Numbered from the stretch's first letter, positions 8,675 through 17,663 are shown. The stretch is 64,000 bases of DNA from Armatimonadota bacterium (GCA_020438215.1 JAGQUX010000003.1:1-64000); one strand, 5' to 3'. Made by a program: numbers and translations. Notes: generated by a model not told the origin, from the letters alone.

Positions 8675-9883
8675 TTAGAACCCCCACGAGACCACAAAGC
8701 CAAGGTGTTTGCCACGTGCCAGTAGCAGGCTGTATGCCTGCTGATTCGCCATTTTGGTCAATAAGAAGTGACTGTAGTCACCATCATTAATGCCTTGGAA
8801 GATCATGTCGTTTGGCAAAGTCACGTTCACACCAAATGGGAAGACAGTTCGCCCGCCCCATGTGTTTGTCTTCACGCTGACAAAAGGAGTGATTGGTGTG
8901 TCTTTGATGTGTTTGCTCGCGGTCAGGAAGAACGCTTGCCCGCGCGGAGTGGAGAGGCGATCACTGGCCATACCAACGAGGAGACTCGGGTGATTATCAC
9001 CTTCTGGAGTAATGAACCAGCTAAACCGAGGCAGGATGAGCGCATCACCGTCACTCTTGCGGAGGTAATCGAACGGATCATCCTGAAAGCGTGGCACGGG
9101 CATCACTGCGTTATCGCTTCCGGATCGCTCAATCCCAACGTACAGCCGTGGGTTGACCGCGTAGTCGAGCGAAAAGCGGTGCTGTGCTTTCGGATCGTCA
9201 ATATTTACATAGCGGTAGGTGAAAGTCCAGGTTGCTGGTAGCCCATCGGGACCGAGGAGTTTGGCTTCACCAGCGCATCCCGCACAAGTAGGAGCCATTG
9301 TTCGATTTACTTTTGCCTCGCCGGGGGTAACTGATTTGATGCTTCCTTTAACGTTTGCGGCGTATTTGGCGGGGTTCTCGGCGAATGTCGCATCGCATCC
9401 TGCACAGCAGAAGTAGTACCGGGTGCCTTCAAAATCGGCATATCCGGCGGCATTGGCGTGAGATTCGATTTTCTCTTTCATCACCGGGCAAGTGAGAGAC
9501 TCGTTCTTTGGCGCTTGAGCATAGACTTGCGGGAACTCATCAAAAGATGTTTTGTTTTCTTCGTTCGCAAAGTAGTAGCGCACACCAGCGAAGTTAGAGT
9601 ATGCCTTGGAGCCCTTGGCATCAAGGCGTGTCTTGGCGACCGGGTCGAAGAGAGATTGGGCGACAACAACGCCGTCTTTCTCCGCATCTGCAAGTGCTTT
9701 TTCGGGATTCGCTTGGAATTTCGCATCGCATCCCGCACAACACACTTCAACGAGAAGGCCCTTGTATTGCATAGGGGCCGCACCAGGAACGATGGGGTTC
9801 CTCAGGATTGGGCAGAGTATCTGTGACTGTGCTTGCGAGAGGCATGCAATCACCAACACGAGAGTTGATAAAACGGTTTTCAT
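8675..9883 (-). CDS. Exported protein with YHS/TRASH-type metal-binding modules
   Basis: A 402-residue exported protein (signal 'MKTVLSTLVLVIACLSQAQS'). Three YHS-like modules follow. The first has 'CPILRNPI' and 'VCCAGCDAKFQANPEKA'. The second is degenerate ('FAGVRYYFANEENKTSF') and has lost its cysteines. The third has 'CPVMKEKI' and 'YYFCCAGCDATFAENPAKYA'. A further 'CAGCAGEAKLLG' pair lies near residue 200. The remaining ~190 residues are beta-rich and unfamiliar. YHS domains occur in copper and other heavy-metal handling proteins, so binding of Cu, Zn or Hg is likely but not shown. It is co-directional with a Cys-rich exported protein upstream and a TlpA-like protein downstream, which supports a metal/thiol function. 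Confidence 0.75.
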   Translation of the reverse strand: MKTVLSTLVLVIACLSQAQSQILCPILRNPIVPGAAPMQYKGLLVEVCCAGCDAKFQANPEKALADAEKDGVVVAQSLFDPVAKTRLDAKGSKAYSNFAGVRYYFANEENKTSFDEFPQVYAQAPKNESLTCPVMKEKIESHANAAGYADFEGTRYYFCCAGCDATFAENPAKYAANVKGSIKSVTPGEAKVNRTMAPTCAGCAGEAKLLGPDGLPATWTFTYRYVNIDDPKAQHRFSLDYAVNPRLYVGIERSGSDNAVMPVPRFQDDPFDYLRKSDGDALILPRFSWFITPEGDNHPSLLVGMASDRLSTPRGQAFFLTASKHIKDTPITPFVSVKTNTWGGRTVFPFGVNVTLPNDMIFQGINDGDYSHFLLTKMANQQAYSLLLARGKHLGFVVSWGF

Positions 9884-9969
9884 TCTGTTCTTTTAGATTT
9901 CACAATTATCGGCTTGTGAGGGCGCACTCATGGGAGCCATGCTCCTGATGATGAGAGCGAGTGAAGAAC

Positions 9970-10386
9970 TTAGCGCGGTGGGGCGCGAGAATGATCGGGG
10001 AGGAGGGTTGGCCCACGGGGGAATCCCTCGGGAACAGATTTGATGTCGCTCCGAGTAGGAACTTCGAAGCGAAGCACAGGCTCATTGGCATAAGAGAACT
10101 GACTGAGAGCAACCTGCAAACTGCCTGCCATTACCGCAGGTGGGGTTGCTTTTTGCTTTTTGTCAGTTGAGCCGATGCAGGGGCAAGAGTGCTTTTCTGG
10201 AGTGGCGGGCGAGGCCGGGTTGATCTCTGATCCACAGCAACAGGACGGCTTTGTCTCGCAGTCCATTTTAGTTGCAGGAATCGGTGATTGTGAGACGTGC
10301 GAAAGCCATGCGATGGCAGGTGCGACACCTACCATCATCTGTGAGAGGATAAGGATCCCCGCAAGAATTGGTCGCAGAGATTTCAC
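9970..10386 (-). CDS. Small Cys-rich exported protein
   Basis: A 138-residue protein with an N-terminal hydrophobic segment ('LAGILILSQMMVGVAPAIAW') and a cluster of cysteines in 'MDCETKPSCCCGSE', followed by 'KHSCPCIGS'. The rest is low-complexity and proline-rich, ending 'LLPDHSRAPPR'. I do not recognise the family. Six cysteines within about 35 residues of a small exported protein, next to a YHS-type gene, suggest metal chelation. A TACAAT box lies about 25 bases upstream, so this transcript has a real leader, and the gene may be the first of the three-gene operon. Confidence 0.6.
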   Translation of the reverse strand: MKSLRPILAGILILSQMMVGVAPAIAWLSHVSQSPIPATKMDCETKPSCCCGSEINPASPATPEKHSCPCIGSTDKKQKATPPAVMAGSLQVALSQFSYANEPVLRFEVPTRSDIKSVPEGFPRGPTLLPDHSRAPPR

Positions 10387-10430
10387 GCGTCTGTTACCCT
10401 TAACGCATTGTATAGGATTTTGATTCCATG

Positions 10431-10466
10431 ATGTGCAGGAAGAGGGTCGCTCTTACCTGCACATCA
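10431..10466. terminator. Long hairpin between the prepilin-like and Cys-rich genes
   Basis: A 15-bp stem with one bulged base (10431-10445 with 10451-10466) around a 5-base loop. The T-run follows it on the plus strand, although the adjacent genes run on the minus strand. It may still stop transcription leaving the prepilin-like gene or act as an mRNA end stabiliser. Confidence 0.5.
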
Positions 10467-10477
10467 CTTTTTGGTGA

Positions 10478-11209
10478 CTACTTTGCTTCTGACATAGGGT
10501 CGTACCAGTCGCGCGACGGCACCGATCCAACTGTTTGCTGCCATGTTTGATCAAAGGAGTGGTTTTTAGCGTGACCATCTGCAAAGAGATAGTTCGCCCG
10601 TTCTCCATCCAGGTCGTACCAAAGTGTCCGCGGGAGTTTTCGCATCATATCCCACTGATTCATGGCCATCATCCCGCTCACCTTTGCCGGGCTCCCCCAG
10701 AACATCGGCATAAAGTGATCTGGATTTGCGACAACGTTCGGATCGCTCCATTGAATGTGATCACGTACCGGAGCAGCAAAAATTGTCGAAGCTGGGTTGA
10801 CTGGCGTAGTCAGCGTCATTCCATTGTAGGGAGGATGATTCGCATCGAAGTACGCGTTGAGACCATAGCTAGTGAATCGCGCACCGGAACCCCAGTACGC
10901 AGATTCATCAAGCGGAGAGCGGTGGAGTAACTTTGTATTACTGTAAGGTTGAAGATCATCAACCCAGGTCTGATTATGCGCTCCCATTTTGACAATGGGA
11001 ATGCCGTCGTCATAGTCCCCCGCATAGATCATCAGGGCGAGCCCAATCTGTTTAAGATTGCTGAGATCACCAGTTTTCTTTGCGGCGACTTTTGCTTTTG
11101 CAAAGACCGGGAAGAGGATAGCGGCCAGGATTGCAATGATTGCAATGACAACAAGAAGCTCTATAAGCGTAAACGCCCTGAGTATTCGATTTTTGTTTTG
11201 AATTTTCAT
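10478..11209 (-). CDS. Prepilin-type protein with DUF1559-like C-terminus
   Basis: A type IV pilin/pseudopilin-like secreted protein of 243 residues. The class III signal has a short basic leader and '[19 protein letters not shown]', with the prepilin-peptidase site before Phe and the Glu at mature position 5. It is followed by '[20 protein letters not shown]', a style very common in Armatimonadota and Planctomycetes. The body has '[18 protein letters not shown]' and near the end '[11 protein letters not shown]', the H-x-9-DG-like motif of this group. Such proteins form large families whose function is unclear. No secretion or pilus gene lies beside it. Confidence 0.88.
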   Translation of the reverse strand: MKIQNKNRILRAFTLIELLVVIAIIAILAAILFPVFAKAKVAAKKTGDLSNLKQIGLALMIYAGDYDDGIPIVKMGAHNQTWVDDLQPYSNTKLLHRSPLDESAYWGSGARFTSYGLNAYFDANHPPYNGMTLTTPVNPASTIFAAPVRDHIQWSDPNVVANPDHFMPMFWGSPAKVSGMMAMNQWDMMRKLPRTLWYDLDGERANYLFADGHAKNHSFDQTWQQTVGSVPSRDWYDPMSEAK

Positions 11210-11233
11210 TTCGTGTAAGGTGTAAGCATCCGG

Positions 11234-11256
11234 GCAATGTCATGAACTGACATTGC
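11234..11256. promoter_or_regulatory. Inverted repeat upstream of the prepilin-like gene
   Basis: Perfect 9-base arms (GCAATGTCA and TGACATTGC) separated by five bases, 25 bases upstream of the prepilin-like start and just downstream of the next gene. It could be an operator or a weak terminator without a T-run. Confidence 0.4.
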
Positions 11257-11274
11257 AAGCAACAGAAGCGGAAG

Positions 11275-11715
11275 CTACGAAATGAACTGTGGAGGGGGTG
11301 TAAGAGGGACTTCGCTTTTTGGACGAAGCTTCTGCACGAGCCTAGTTTGTGATTCTCGGACAGCCACAAGAGGCTGCCTCGATACGATCACAAGAGGCTT
11401 CGTGAGAATGATGGGCTGTGCGCTATTGACCTCACGAGCTTTTGAAACATTTTCCTGTTTCTCGCTCGCTTTTTTCTCTTCGCACGCACACTGTTTGAAA
11501 TCCTTTTCGCCTAATTGAGGGGCGCGAGTAATTTCAATGGAACGACCCTCCTGATCCAGCGAAAGGTCAGCAACCTTTTGGACAGGAGCCGTGGGGCAGT
11601 GTTTCCCAATGGGGGTCGTTGGCATCCAAATGCCAGCAGAAGTGACCCCTAGGAGTGCCGCGAAAAGAAACGAGAGGAGTTTGCGCACAGATTTTGAACG
11701 TTGCCTCCGTCTCAT
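11275..11715 (-). CDS. Small exported protein of unknown function
   Basis: A 146-residue protein with a basic N-terminus and one hydrophobic segment ('LLSFLFAALLGVTSAGIW'), so exported or membrane-anchored. The remainder is rich in Lys, Glu and Pro, with a 'QCACEEKKASEKQE' stretch near the middle and a proline-rich end. I know no family for it. I choose the ATG at 11713-11715 because a TACACT box (11722-11727) lies six bases before it; an in-frame start exists 15 bases earlier. Confidence 0.55.
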   Translation of the reverse strand: MRRRQRSKSVRKLLSFLFAALLGVTSAGIWMPTTPIGKHCPTAPVQKVADLSLDQEGRSIEITRAPQLGEKDFKQCACEEKKASEKQENVSKAREVNSAQPIILTKPLVIVSRQPLVAVRESQTRLVQKLRPKSEVPLTPPPQFIS

Positions 11716-11745
11716 GCCACCAGTGTACACGAGCCTTGGTGAACT

Positions 11746-13551
11746 CTATTCCTGAACGGGGACTTCTTCTGGGAGAAGGAGATAGATCAGAGATGCTCCT
11801 GCCTTCATTTTGGGTTTGTAATCTGTCGTCACGGGCTCGAAAAGGCCGCTTTCTGAAATCACCGCAAGCACCTTTGCTCGCTCGCCATTTTCTGCTTTGA
11901 ATTTATCGGAGTCGAACTCCTTACTGAGCTTGGTCGACTTGATACTTGCACCTTGTGAAATTAATTGAGAAAGCCCCTGGAATCCGAGATCCTTACTAAA
12001 GAGCGTACGATGTTGGAAGGAGCTACTGGCGTCTGTTCCAGTACCGGCTTTGCCATCGCCCGGCAACTGGTATGCCCGCTCCCGAGTGAATACATGAGTC
12101 AGGTGGATGAGACTGAGTGTGTTGATCTCGCTGTTGGGAGTCATCGCGAAGACTTTGCCGATGCCCTCCAGGTCGAGCTCTTCCATCGTGCGTTCGGTGA
12201 GGATGTTCCCCTGTAAGACGGGAAGCTCTTGCGCTCGTGCGGAGCGAACATTGTTCCAGTTGGTATCAACCAGCACGACCCGGAAACCCTTTTCTTTGAT
12301 GAGCTTCGCCAATGCCATGCTCACTGTGTTTGCCCCAATGAACAGAACGCCTTGCGGATTTTGATCAGCGAGGCCGAGCTTACGGGCAAGCGGCGTTGCG
12401 GAAAGACCGTAGATCAGAACCGATCCAACAATAACGAAGAACACTATAGGAACCAGGGTTTCCGCGGCAGGGTGATGGATTTCCTCGAGTTCCAGTGCGA
12501 AGATCGAGGCAACCGCCGCAGCAACAATCGCGCGTGGAGCCAGCATCGCGAGGAATGCCCGTTCTTTCCAATTTGTGTTGCTAAAGAGTGTGGAAGCCAG
12601 GATGCTGAGCGGGCGTCCAATCACGATAAGAACCAGAAGGAACAGGACATGCGCGGAACCGACTTTAGTGAGCGTTTCCAACGGAATACGTGCGGCAAGC
12701 AGGACAAAAAGGCTTGAGATCAGGAGCACCTGTAAGTTCTCCTTGAACTCCAAGATGTGCTCGACTTTTACGAACTTCTGGTTGGCGAGCGCAACCCCAA
12801 GAACGGTGACAGTCAGCAGTCCGCTTTCCGATTGAATCTGGTTTGAAAGTGCGAACGTACCGATGACCACCATCAGCATGAATGGACTGTGGAGGAATTC
12901 GGGAATCCAAAAACGCCGGATGAAGACCACCATCAAGGCGGCGCAGACTAGCCCAATAGCAAGCCCAGCCCCAAGGGTGAGCATGATGGCATTGAAAATT
13001 TCGGCGCGGGGGTTGGTTGCCTCAAGGATGACTGCCTCGAATACAAGCACGGCGGCAAGAGCACCGATCGGGTCGATCATGATGCCTTCCCATTTGAGGA
13101 TGGAACCGATGCGCTTCTTGGGCCGGATTTGTCTCAGGAGCGGGCCAATGACTGTCGGGCCAGTAACAACAAGGATTCCACCGATCAGAGCGGCAACATT
13201 CCACTCCATGTCGAAGATGTAGACGCCAGCGACAGTGCTGACACCCCAACTCACGAGCATCCCCACTGTGACGAGGCTGATGACCGTGCCTCCCACCTCC
13301 TTGATATCTTTGAACTTGAGGCTGAGTCCGCCTTCAAACATGATGACGGCAACGCTAAAAGAAACGATGGAGAGGATGAGCTCACGCCCAAAGACTTCAT
13401 CGGGATTCAGGAAGCCGGTGGCTGGCCCAGCAATCAGACCAACAACAAGAAGAAGCAGAATCGCAGGAGCGCGGAAGCGCCATGCTAACCATTGCGCCCC
13501 TATCCCCAAAAGAAAGATGGAAGCTAACGCGATTCCTGTTGCTTCTTTCAT
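11746..13551 (-). CDS. CPA1-type Na+/H+ antiporter with TrkA-N domain
   Basis: A 601-residue inner-membrane cation/proton antiporter. The first ~385 residues carry about twelve hydrophobic segments. They include the CPA1 blocks 'VIMFEGGLSLKFKDIKEVG', 'LVVTGPTVIGPLLRQIRP' and 'EGIMIDPIGALAAVLVFE', where Asp is the ion-site acid. Residues ~400-520 form a Rossmann-type TrkA-N/RCK domain ('GVLFIGANTVSMALAKLI', 'VLVDTNWNNV'), which suggests gating by a nucleotide. The start has a CATACT box (13561-13566) nine bases upstream. Whether it moves Na+, K+ or both cannot be told from the sequence. Confidence 0.9.
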   Translation of the reverse strand: MKEATGIALASIFLLGIGAQWLAWRFRAPAILLLLVVGLIAGPATGFLNPDEVFGRELILSIVSFSVAVIMFEGGLSLKFKDIKEVGGTVISLVTVGMLVSWGVSTVAGVYIFDMEWNVAALIGGILVVTGPTVIGPLLRQIRPKKRIGSILKWEGIMIDPIGALAAVLVFEAVILEATNPRAEIFNAIMLTLGAGLAIGLVCAALMVVFIRRFWIPEFLHSPFMLMVVIGTFALSNQIQSESGLLTVTVLGVALANQKFVKVEHILEFKENLQVLLISSLFVLLAARIPLETLTKVGSAHVLFLLVLIVIGRPLSILASTLFSNTNWKERAFLAMLAPRAIVAAAVASIFALELEEIHHPAAETLVPIVFFVIVGSVLIYGLSATPLARKLGLADQNPQGVLFIGANTVSMALAKLIKEKGFRVVLVDTNWNNVRSARAQELPVLQGNILTERTMEELDLEGIGKVFAMTPNSEINTLSLIHLTHVFTRERAYQLPGDGKAGTGTDASSSFQHRTLFSKDLGFQGLSQLISQGASIKSTKLSKEFDSDKFKAENGERAKVLAVISESGLFEPVTTDYKPKMKAGASLIYLLLPEEVPVQE

Positions 13552-13601
13552 GAAAAAGTCAGTATGCCCAAACTACGGATTGAAACGTGAGGTGGTTTTC
13601 C

Positions 13602-14693
13602 TCAGTTTTCGATGAGTTCGTAGCGGGTGTTGCGTCTGCGCGGGGTGTAGCCTGCATCAGCGATGAGGCGTTCAAATTCTTCAGAGCTAAGGATGAACTT
13701 GTTCCCTGCTGCGCTGACAACATTCTCTTCTATCATCGTGCTTCCGAAATCGTTAGCACCATAGCCGAGTCCAAGCTGAGCGATCTTCGGCCCTTGGGTG
13801 AGGATAGACAGCTGGATATTCGCGAAGTTATCCAGGAAGATGCGGCTGACCGCAAGGGTACGCAAGTAATCGAACGCACTGGCTTTGCGCTCAATCGGGA
13901 GATTTGTTTCTTCCGGCTGGAAGCTCCAAGTAACAAATGCACGGAACGGCTGACACTCATCTTGCAGATCGCGGATGCGGTTGAGATGCTCCACGCGATC
14001 TTCCAGAGTTTCGACGTGTCCAAACATCATGCTGGCGGTTGAGCGAATTCCGAGCTTGGATGCCGTTCGCATACAAGCAAGCCACTCATCGGTGGTGTCT
14101 TTGTACGGAGCTATGATCTTGCGGACGCGATCTACCAGGATCTCTCCACCTGCGCCGGGGATGGAATGCAAGCCGGCCGCATTGAGTCGCTTGAGGCAAT
14201 CTTCCAAGGTCAGTTTGCTGATGTGAGCGATATAGATGATCTCAGCCGGGCTGAGTGCGTGCAGGATGACGTTCGGATATTTCTCTTTGATCAGGCTGAA
14301 AATGCGCTCATAGTAATCAATCTTCAGCTTGGGGTTCAGGCCACCTTGGAAGAGGATTTCAACGCCCCCCTTATCTACCGTGTCGCCGACTTTTCGCAGA
14401 ATTTCCTCGTCGGAGAGGGTGTAGCCTTCCCCGTGATTCGGCACGCGATAAAACGCGCAGAATTTGCATCGCACCCAGCAGACGTTGGTGTAGTTGAGGA
14501 TACGCCCGATGATGTAGGTGACGACATTAGGGTCGGAAACTTGCTCCCGGCGGTAGTTCGCCAATGCGGCGAGATCGTTCAGGTTTTCGTGATTGAAGAG
14601 GAAGAGAGCATCTTCGGGTGTGATGCGCTCATTTGCGTAAACCTTGTCCGCAATGGTGTCAATTGTGATTTCGGGAGACAGGGTGGATGCCAT
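13602..14693 (-). CDS. mqnC: Cyclic dehypoxanthinyl futalosine synthase (radical SAM)
   Basis: Radical SAM enzyme that cyclises dehypoxanthine futalosine in the futalosine route to menaquinone. The 363-residue length is normal. The cluster motif 'CWVRCKFC' gives Cys72, Cys76 and Cys79. 'HALSPAEIIYIAHIS', 'GLHSIPGAGGEIL' and the C-terminal 'GANDFGSTMIEENVVSAAG' distinguish MqnC from the sister enzyme MqnE. A TAGAAT box (14703-14708) is nine bases before the ATG. The other mqn genes are not in this window. Presence of mqnC implies menaquinone made without the classical MenFDHCEB route. Confidence 0.95.
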   Translation of the reverse strand: MASTLSPEITIDTIADKVYANERITPEDALFLFNHENLNDLAALANYRREQVSDPNVVTYIIGRILNYTNVCWVRCKFCAFYRVPNHGEGYTLSDEEILRKVGDTVDKGGVEILFQGGLNPKLKIDYYERIFSLIKEKYPNVILHALSPAEIIYIAHISKLTLEDCLKRLNAAGLHSIPGAGGEILVDRVRKIIAPYKDTTDEWLACMRTASKLGIRSTASMMFGHVETLEDRVEHLNRIRDLQDECQPFRAFVTWSFQPEETNLPIERKASAFDYLRTLAVSRIFLDNFANIQLSILTQGPKIAQLGLGYGANDFGSTMIEENVVSAAGNKFILSSEEFERLIADAGYTPRRRNTRYELIEN

Positions 14694-14792
14694 GCCACTT
14701 TCATTCTACTTCTGGTTCAAAAGGTGTGTTTTCAATTTGGGCTGAAAGTTGGCGAAATTGAGTCCGATTTAGACAGAAACCTGGTTCAATGA

Positions 14793-15893
14793 GTGATTAT
14801 GCAAGACGTCTCTGCGGCAAATTTGCGCGCAACCGTTGAAAAGCTGGCGAGCTACAACACTCGGAACACTCTTTCGGCAACGATGCCGGAGGCGGCTGAA
14901 TGGCTCCGGTCTGAATTCGCAAAACTTCCGCGCATGAAAACTGAGCTGATGACTTATGTAGCTCCCAAAGGTCGTCGTGTGCCGGAAGATATGGAAGTTG
15001 TGCAATGCGTTGCGACTTTGCCAGGCAAGTCCGATCGCATCTTGGTGATGGGCGGACATATGGATAGCCTCAATCTCCAAGTCGATGCGAAGACAGGTCG
15101 TGCGCCCGGCGCAAATGATGATGCGAGCGGGGTTGCTGCCACATTAGAATGCGCACGACTACTTAGCCAAAAAGAGCATGAACAGACCATTGTCTTTGTC
15201 GGGTTCACCGGCGAAGAACAAGGTTTGCTGGGATCCCGAGCTTTAGCAGAAAAAGCCAAGGCGGAAGGCTGGAAGATTGATGGCGTATTGAGCAACGACA
15301 CGGTCGGCTCAAGCTCGAACTTAGCGGGGCAGAAAGATGAGAAACACGTACGCGTCTTTAGCGAGGAAGGCGAGGATCACAATTCACGTGAACTAGCGCG
15401 ATTCCTGGAATGGGAAGTCCGGCAAGGCGGCGGTGATTTCCGTTTGAAGTTGGTTCTGCGGCGAGATCGATTTGGACGCGGAGGCGACCACACGCCGTTT
15501 GTTCAGAATGGATTCAATGCCGTGCGGTTCATCGAAGTGCATGAGGAATACACCCGCCAGCATACGCCTGATGATCTCCCTGAGCATATGGATTGGAATT
15601 ACTTGGCGAACGTTGCCAAGTGCAATCTGATCGGCTTGACTTCCCTGGCGAACGCTGGCCCCTCTCCTAGCAATGTCCGCATCAAGATGGATCAAGGGCA
15701 TAACACGACAGTGACTTGGAAATCAAACGGAGCAAAGGTGCATACCGTTTACTGGAGGGATACACGTTCCGCAGTCTGGGAAGGCCATGTTGATGTCAAG
15801 GATGCGGAAGAGGCAACAATTCCGCTGGTCAATAAAGATGATCACTTCTTTGCGGTAGGTGCGGAAGGTGGCGTGCCAACTGAGGCGCGCTAG
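14793..15893 (+). CDS. M28-family zinc peptidase
   Basis: A 366-residue co-catalytic zinc exopeptidase of the M28 type. Metal and catalytic blocks are 'VMGGHMDSLN' (His and Asp), 'GANDDASGVAATLE' (bridging Asp), 'VGFTGEEQGLLGS' (catalytic Glu pair), 'NDTVGSS' (Asp) and a late 'HTPDDLPEHMD' region (His). I see no convincing signal peptide, so a cytosolic role is possible, which is unusual for the family. The last ~80 residues resemble a small Fn3-like beta domain ('MDQGHNTTVTWKSNGAKVHT'). The start may be the GTG at 14793 or the ATG at 14799. Confidence 0.88.
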   Translation: MIMQDVSAANLRATVEKLASYNTRNTLSATMPEAAEWLRSEFAKLPRMKTELMTYVAPKGRRVPEDMEVVQCVATLPGKSDRILVMGGHMDSLNLQVDAKTGRAPGANDDASGVAATLECARLLSQKEHEQTIVFVGFTGEEQGLLGSRALAEKAKAEGWKIDGVLSNDTVGSSSNLAGQKDEKHVRVFSEEGEDHNSRELARFLEWEVRQGGGDFRLKLVLRRDRFGRGGDHTPFVQNGFNAVRFIEVHEEYTRQHTPDDLPEHMDWNYLANVAKCNLIGLTSLANAGPSPSNVRIKMDQGHNTTVTWKSNGAKVHTVYWRDTRSAVWEGHVDVKDAEEATIPLVNKDDHFFAVGAEGGVPTEAR

Positions 15894-15898
15894 AAAGT

Positions 15899-15927
15899 TT
15901 GCTTTTTAACCAAACCCTGGTTATACT
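15899..15927 (+). promoter_or_regulatory. Strong sigma-70-like promoter, leaderless
   Basis: TTGCTT (15899-15904), a 17-base spacer and TATACT (15922-15927), with nine bases to the ATG at 15937. It is one of the clearest promoters in the window. Confidence 0.7.
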
Positions 15928-15936
15928 GAGGACGCC

Positions 15937-16395
15937 ATGTCGCAAGCTCTTGATATTCATGAGGCGCTTCGGACGAACTACTTAATGCAGTCGTTGTCTG
16001 AACGCCAAATCGGAGAAATCTCTGCCATTACTTCTGTCAAGGAGTTCAATGGTGGTGATACGATCCTTCGCCAGTTCGCAAAAGACAATGATCTTCTGAT
16101 TATCTTGGAAGGCAAAGCGCGAATCAATGGCTTCTCGGGAGAATTGATTGCAGAAGCTCAGCCAGGTAGCGTCATTGGGGAAATCTCACTGATTGATGAC
16201 AAGCCTCGTTCGGCAACTGTTGTTGCCGTTGGCGATACAAAAATCGCGACGATACCTAACAGTGATCTTTGGGGACTTATGAACCGCGAACCGGAGATTG
16301 GGAAGGAGCTTCTCCTAGCAATTTCACGTATTTTGGCAGCAAGATTACGGGCAGCGAATGTAGTTTTGGATTCCGTTGTGGAACGAGCAGATTAG
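15937..16395 (+). CDS. Cyclic nucleotide-binding domain protein
   Basis: A 152-residue protein made of one CRP-type nucleotide-binding beta-roll. 'LIAEAQPGSVIGEISLIDDKPRSATVVA' (read in two parts: G-x-x-x-G-E and R-S-A-T) is the phosphate-binding cassette. It has the Glu and Arg that contact cyclic nucleotide. No DNA-binding domain follows, so it is a stand-alone sensor rather than a CRP regulator. It lies just before a GspE-N/ParA-type ATPase gene but is separated from it by a terminator. Confidence 0.85.
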   Translation: MSQALDIHEALRTNYLMQSLSERQIGEISAITSVKEFNGGDTILRQFAKDNDLLIILEGKARINGFSGELIAEAQPGSVIGEISLIDDKPRSATVVAVGDTKIATIPNSDLWGLMNREPEIGKELLLAISRILAARLRAANVVLDSVVERAD

Positions 16396-16419
16396 TATTC
16401 GGGGCAAAGCGAATTCTGA

Positions 16420-16447
16420 AAGGCGGCCGAATATGGTCGCCTTTTTT
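16420..16447 (+). terminator. Intrinsic terminator after the cNMP-binding gene
   Basis: A 9-bp stem (16420-16428 with 16435-16443, one G-T pair) around a 6-base loop and followed by a T-run. Confidence 0.8.
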
Positions 16448-16505
16448 GCTTGATCTGAATGCTGAGGAGATCTTTCCTAAGTGTGGGGAAAGTTGTGTGT
16501 GCCCG

Positions 16506-17663
16506 ATGTCGACAACGACGATGAATGAAGATTTTGCAAAGTGGCTGATCCCGACGGATGCGGCCCGTGCATTTGTCCCTGCGGATATGGCCCAGAAGTG
16601 CCGACTGCTTCCGCTTGAACTCCGGTCAGATATGTTGATCTGTGCTGGTGCTGATCCGATCCAGTTTGATGATGTTTCGCAATTGCAGTTTGCGCTTCAA
16701 AAGCGGATTACGATTGTGCGAGTGCCCAGTGAGGCTCTCTTTGACGCTCTTTGGCGGGAATACGGTCATGCACCTATTCCAGAGCTGCCGAGAATTGCTC
16801 ATGCCTTCAAGCAAGAAGTGAAGTCTAAGGCGGAGGCGATTCCGCCGGTACAGATTGACTGGGCATCTCAACCGATGAAAGTCATTACCGTGGCGAGTGG
16901 TTCCGGCGGGTCAGGAAAAACGAATACCGCGATCAATCTCGCTACGAGTTTGAGCCTGGCAGGATACAAAGTTGCGCTCTTGGACGCGAACTTTAGCTTC
17001 CCTAACGTGCATCTTGCAATGGGGATTCGCCCCAAGCACACTATCAACGATGTGATTTCTGGGCGAGTCAGTGCGTATGATGCATTCAATCCGACTTCCA
17101 GTGGGGTACATGTTCTCTGTGGAGCGCCGGGCACACCGAGCCTTGCCAACACAGACTATGCGACCCTGGCAAGATCAGGTTGTGGATATGAGAGATTCCA
17201 GAGCCACTACGACTACTTGATCGTAGATACTGGTTCTTCGCTTGACCACAAAGCGTTGAGTTTCCACCAACTAGCCGATGAAGTTTTGCTTGTTGGCACC
17301 CCTTCGATGGAATCCATGCACGATTCTTACGTTATGGCGAGCTGCCTGAAATGCTCGAACCGAGATGTGAATATTAGCTTCTTGATGAACCAAGTCTGCG
17401 ACAAGAAAGAGGCTAGGCAGCTATCGAGTCGATTCCTGGCTTATGCGAATGACCTTCCTGGTCGGCACTTGATTGATCGGGGCTTTGTCAGTGAATCAAA
17501 GTCTGTCGTCAAGGCGATGTCGGCGGGGGTTCCGGTGAGCACTCTCAATACAAAGGAAAAGCTGAGTAAGCAGTTCCAACAGCTCAGTGCGCAATACAGT
17601 CCGAGTCTTAAAATTGAAACCCAGGCTAAGAAAGTAGCCTGGGCAAAAGCGGCGAGCGAATAA
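16506..17663 (+). CDS. GspE-N domain fused to MinD/CpaE-like ATPase
   Basis: A 385-residue protein with two parts. Residues ~10-90 ('FVPADMAQKCRLLPLELRSD', 'RITIVRVPSEALFDALWREY') match the N-terminal domain of type II/IV secretion ATPases. Residues ~120-385 are a ParA/MinD-type ATPase: Walker A 'SGSGGSGKTNTAINLA', switch I 'LLDANFSFPNVHLAMG', and Walker B 'YDYLIVDTGSSL'. The extra lysine of the deviant Walker A (KGGxGKT in MinD) is replaced by Ser, which may change dimer-coupled hydrolysis. The fusion suggests positioning or control of a pilus or secretion machine, as CpaE does for Tad pili. The frame is open to 16269, but that region overlaps the previous gene and a terminator, so I start at 16506; 16521 is also possible. 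Confidence 0.8.
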   Translation: MSTTTMNEDFAKWLIPTDAARAFVPADMAQKCRLLPLELRSDMLICAGADPIQFDDVSQLQFALQKRITIVRVPSEALFDALWREYGHAPIPELPRIAHAFKQEVKSKAEAIPPVQIDWASQPMKVITVASGSGGSGKTNTAINLATSLSLAGYKVALLDANFSFPNVHLAMGIRPKHTINDVISGRVSAYDAFNPTSSGVHVLCGAPGTPSLANTDYATLARSGCGYERFQSHYDYLIVDTGSSLDHKALSFHQLADEVLLVGTPSMESMHDSYVMASCLKCSNRDVNISFLMNQVCDKKEARQLSSRFLAYANDLPGRHLIDRGFVSESKSVVKAMSAGVPVSTLNTKEKLSKQFQQLSAQYSPSLKIETQAKKVAWAKAASE

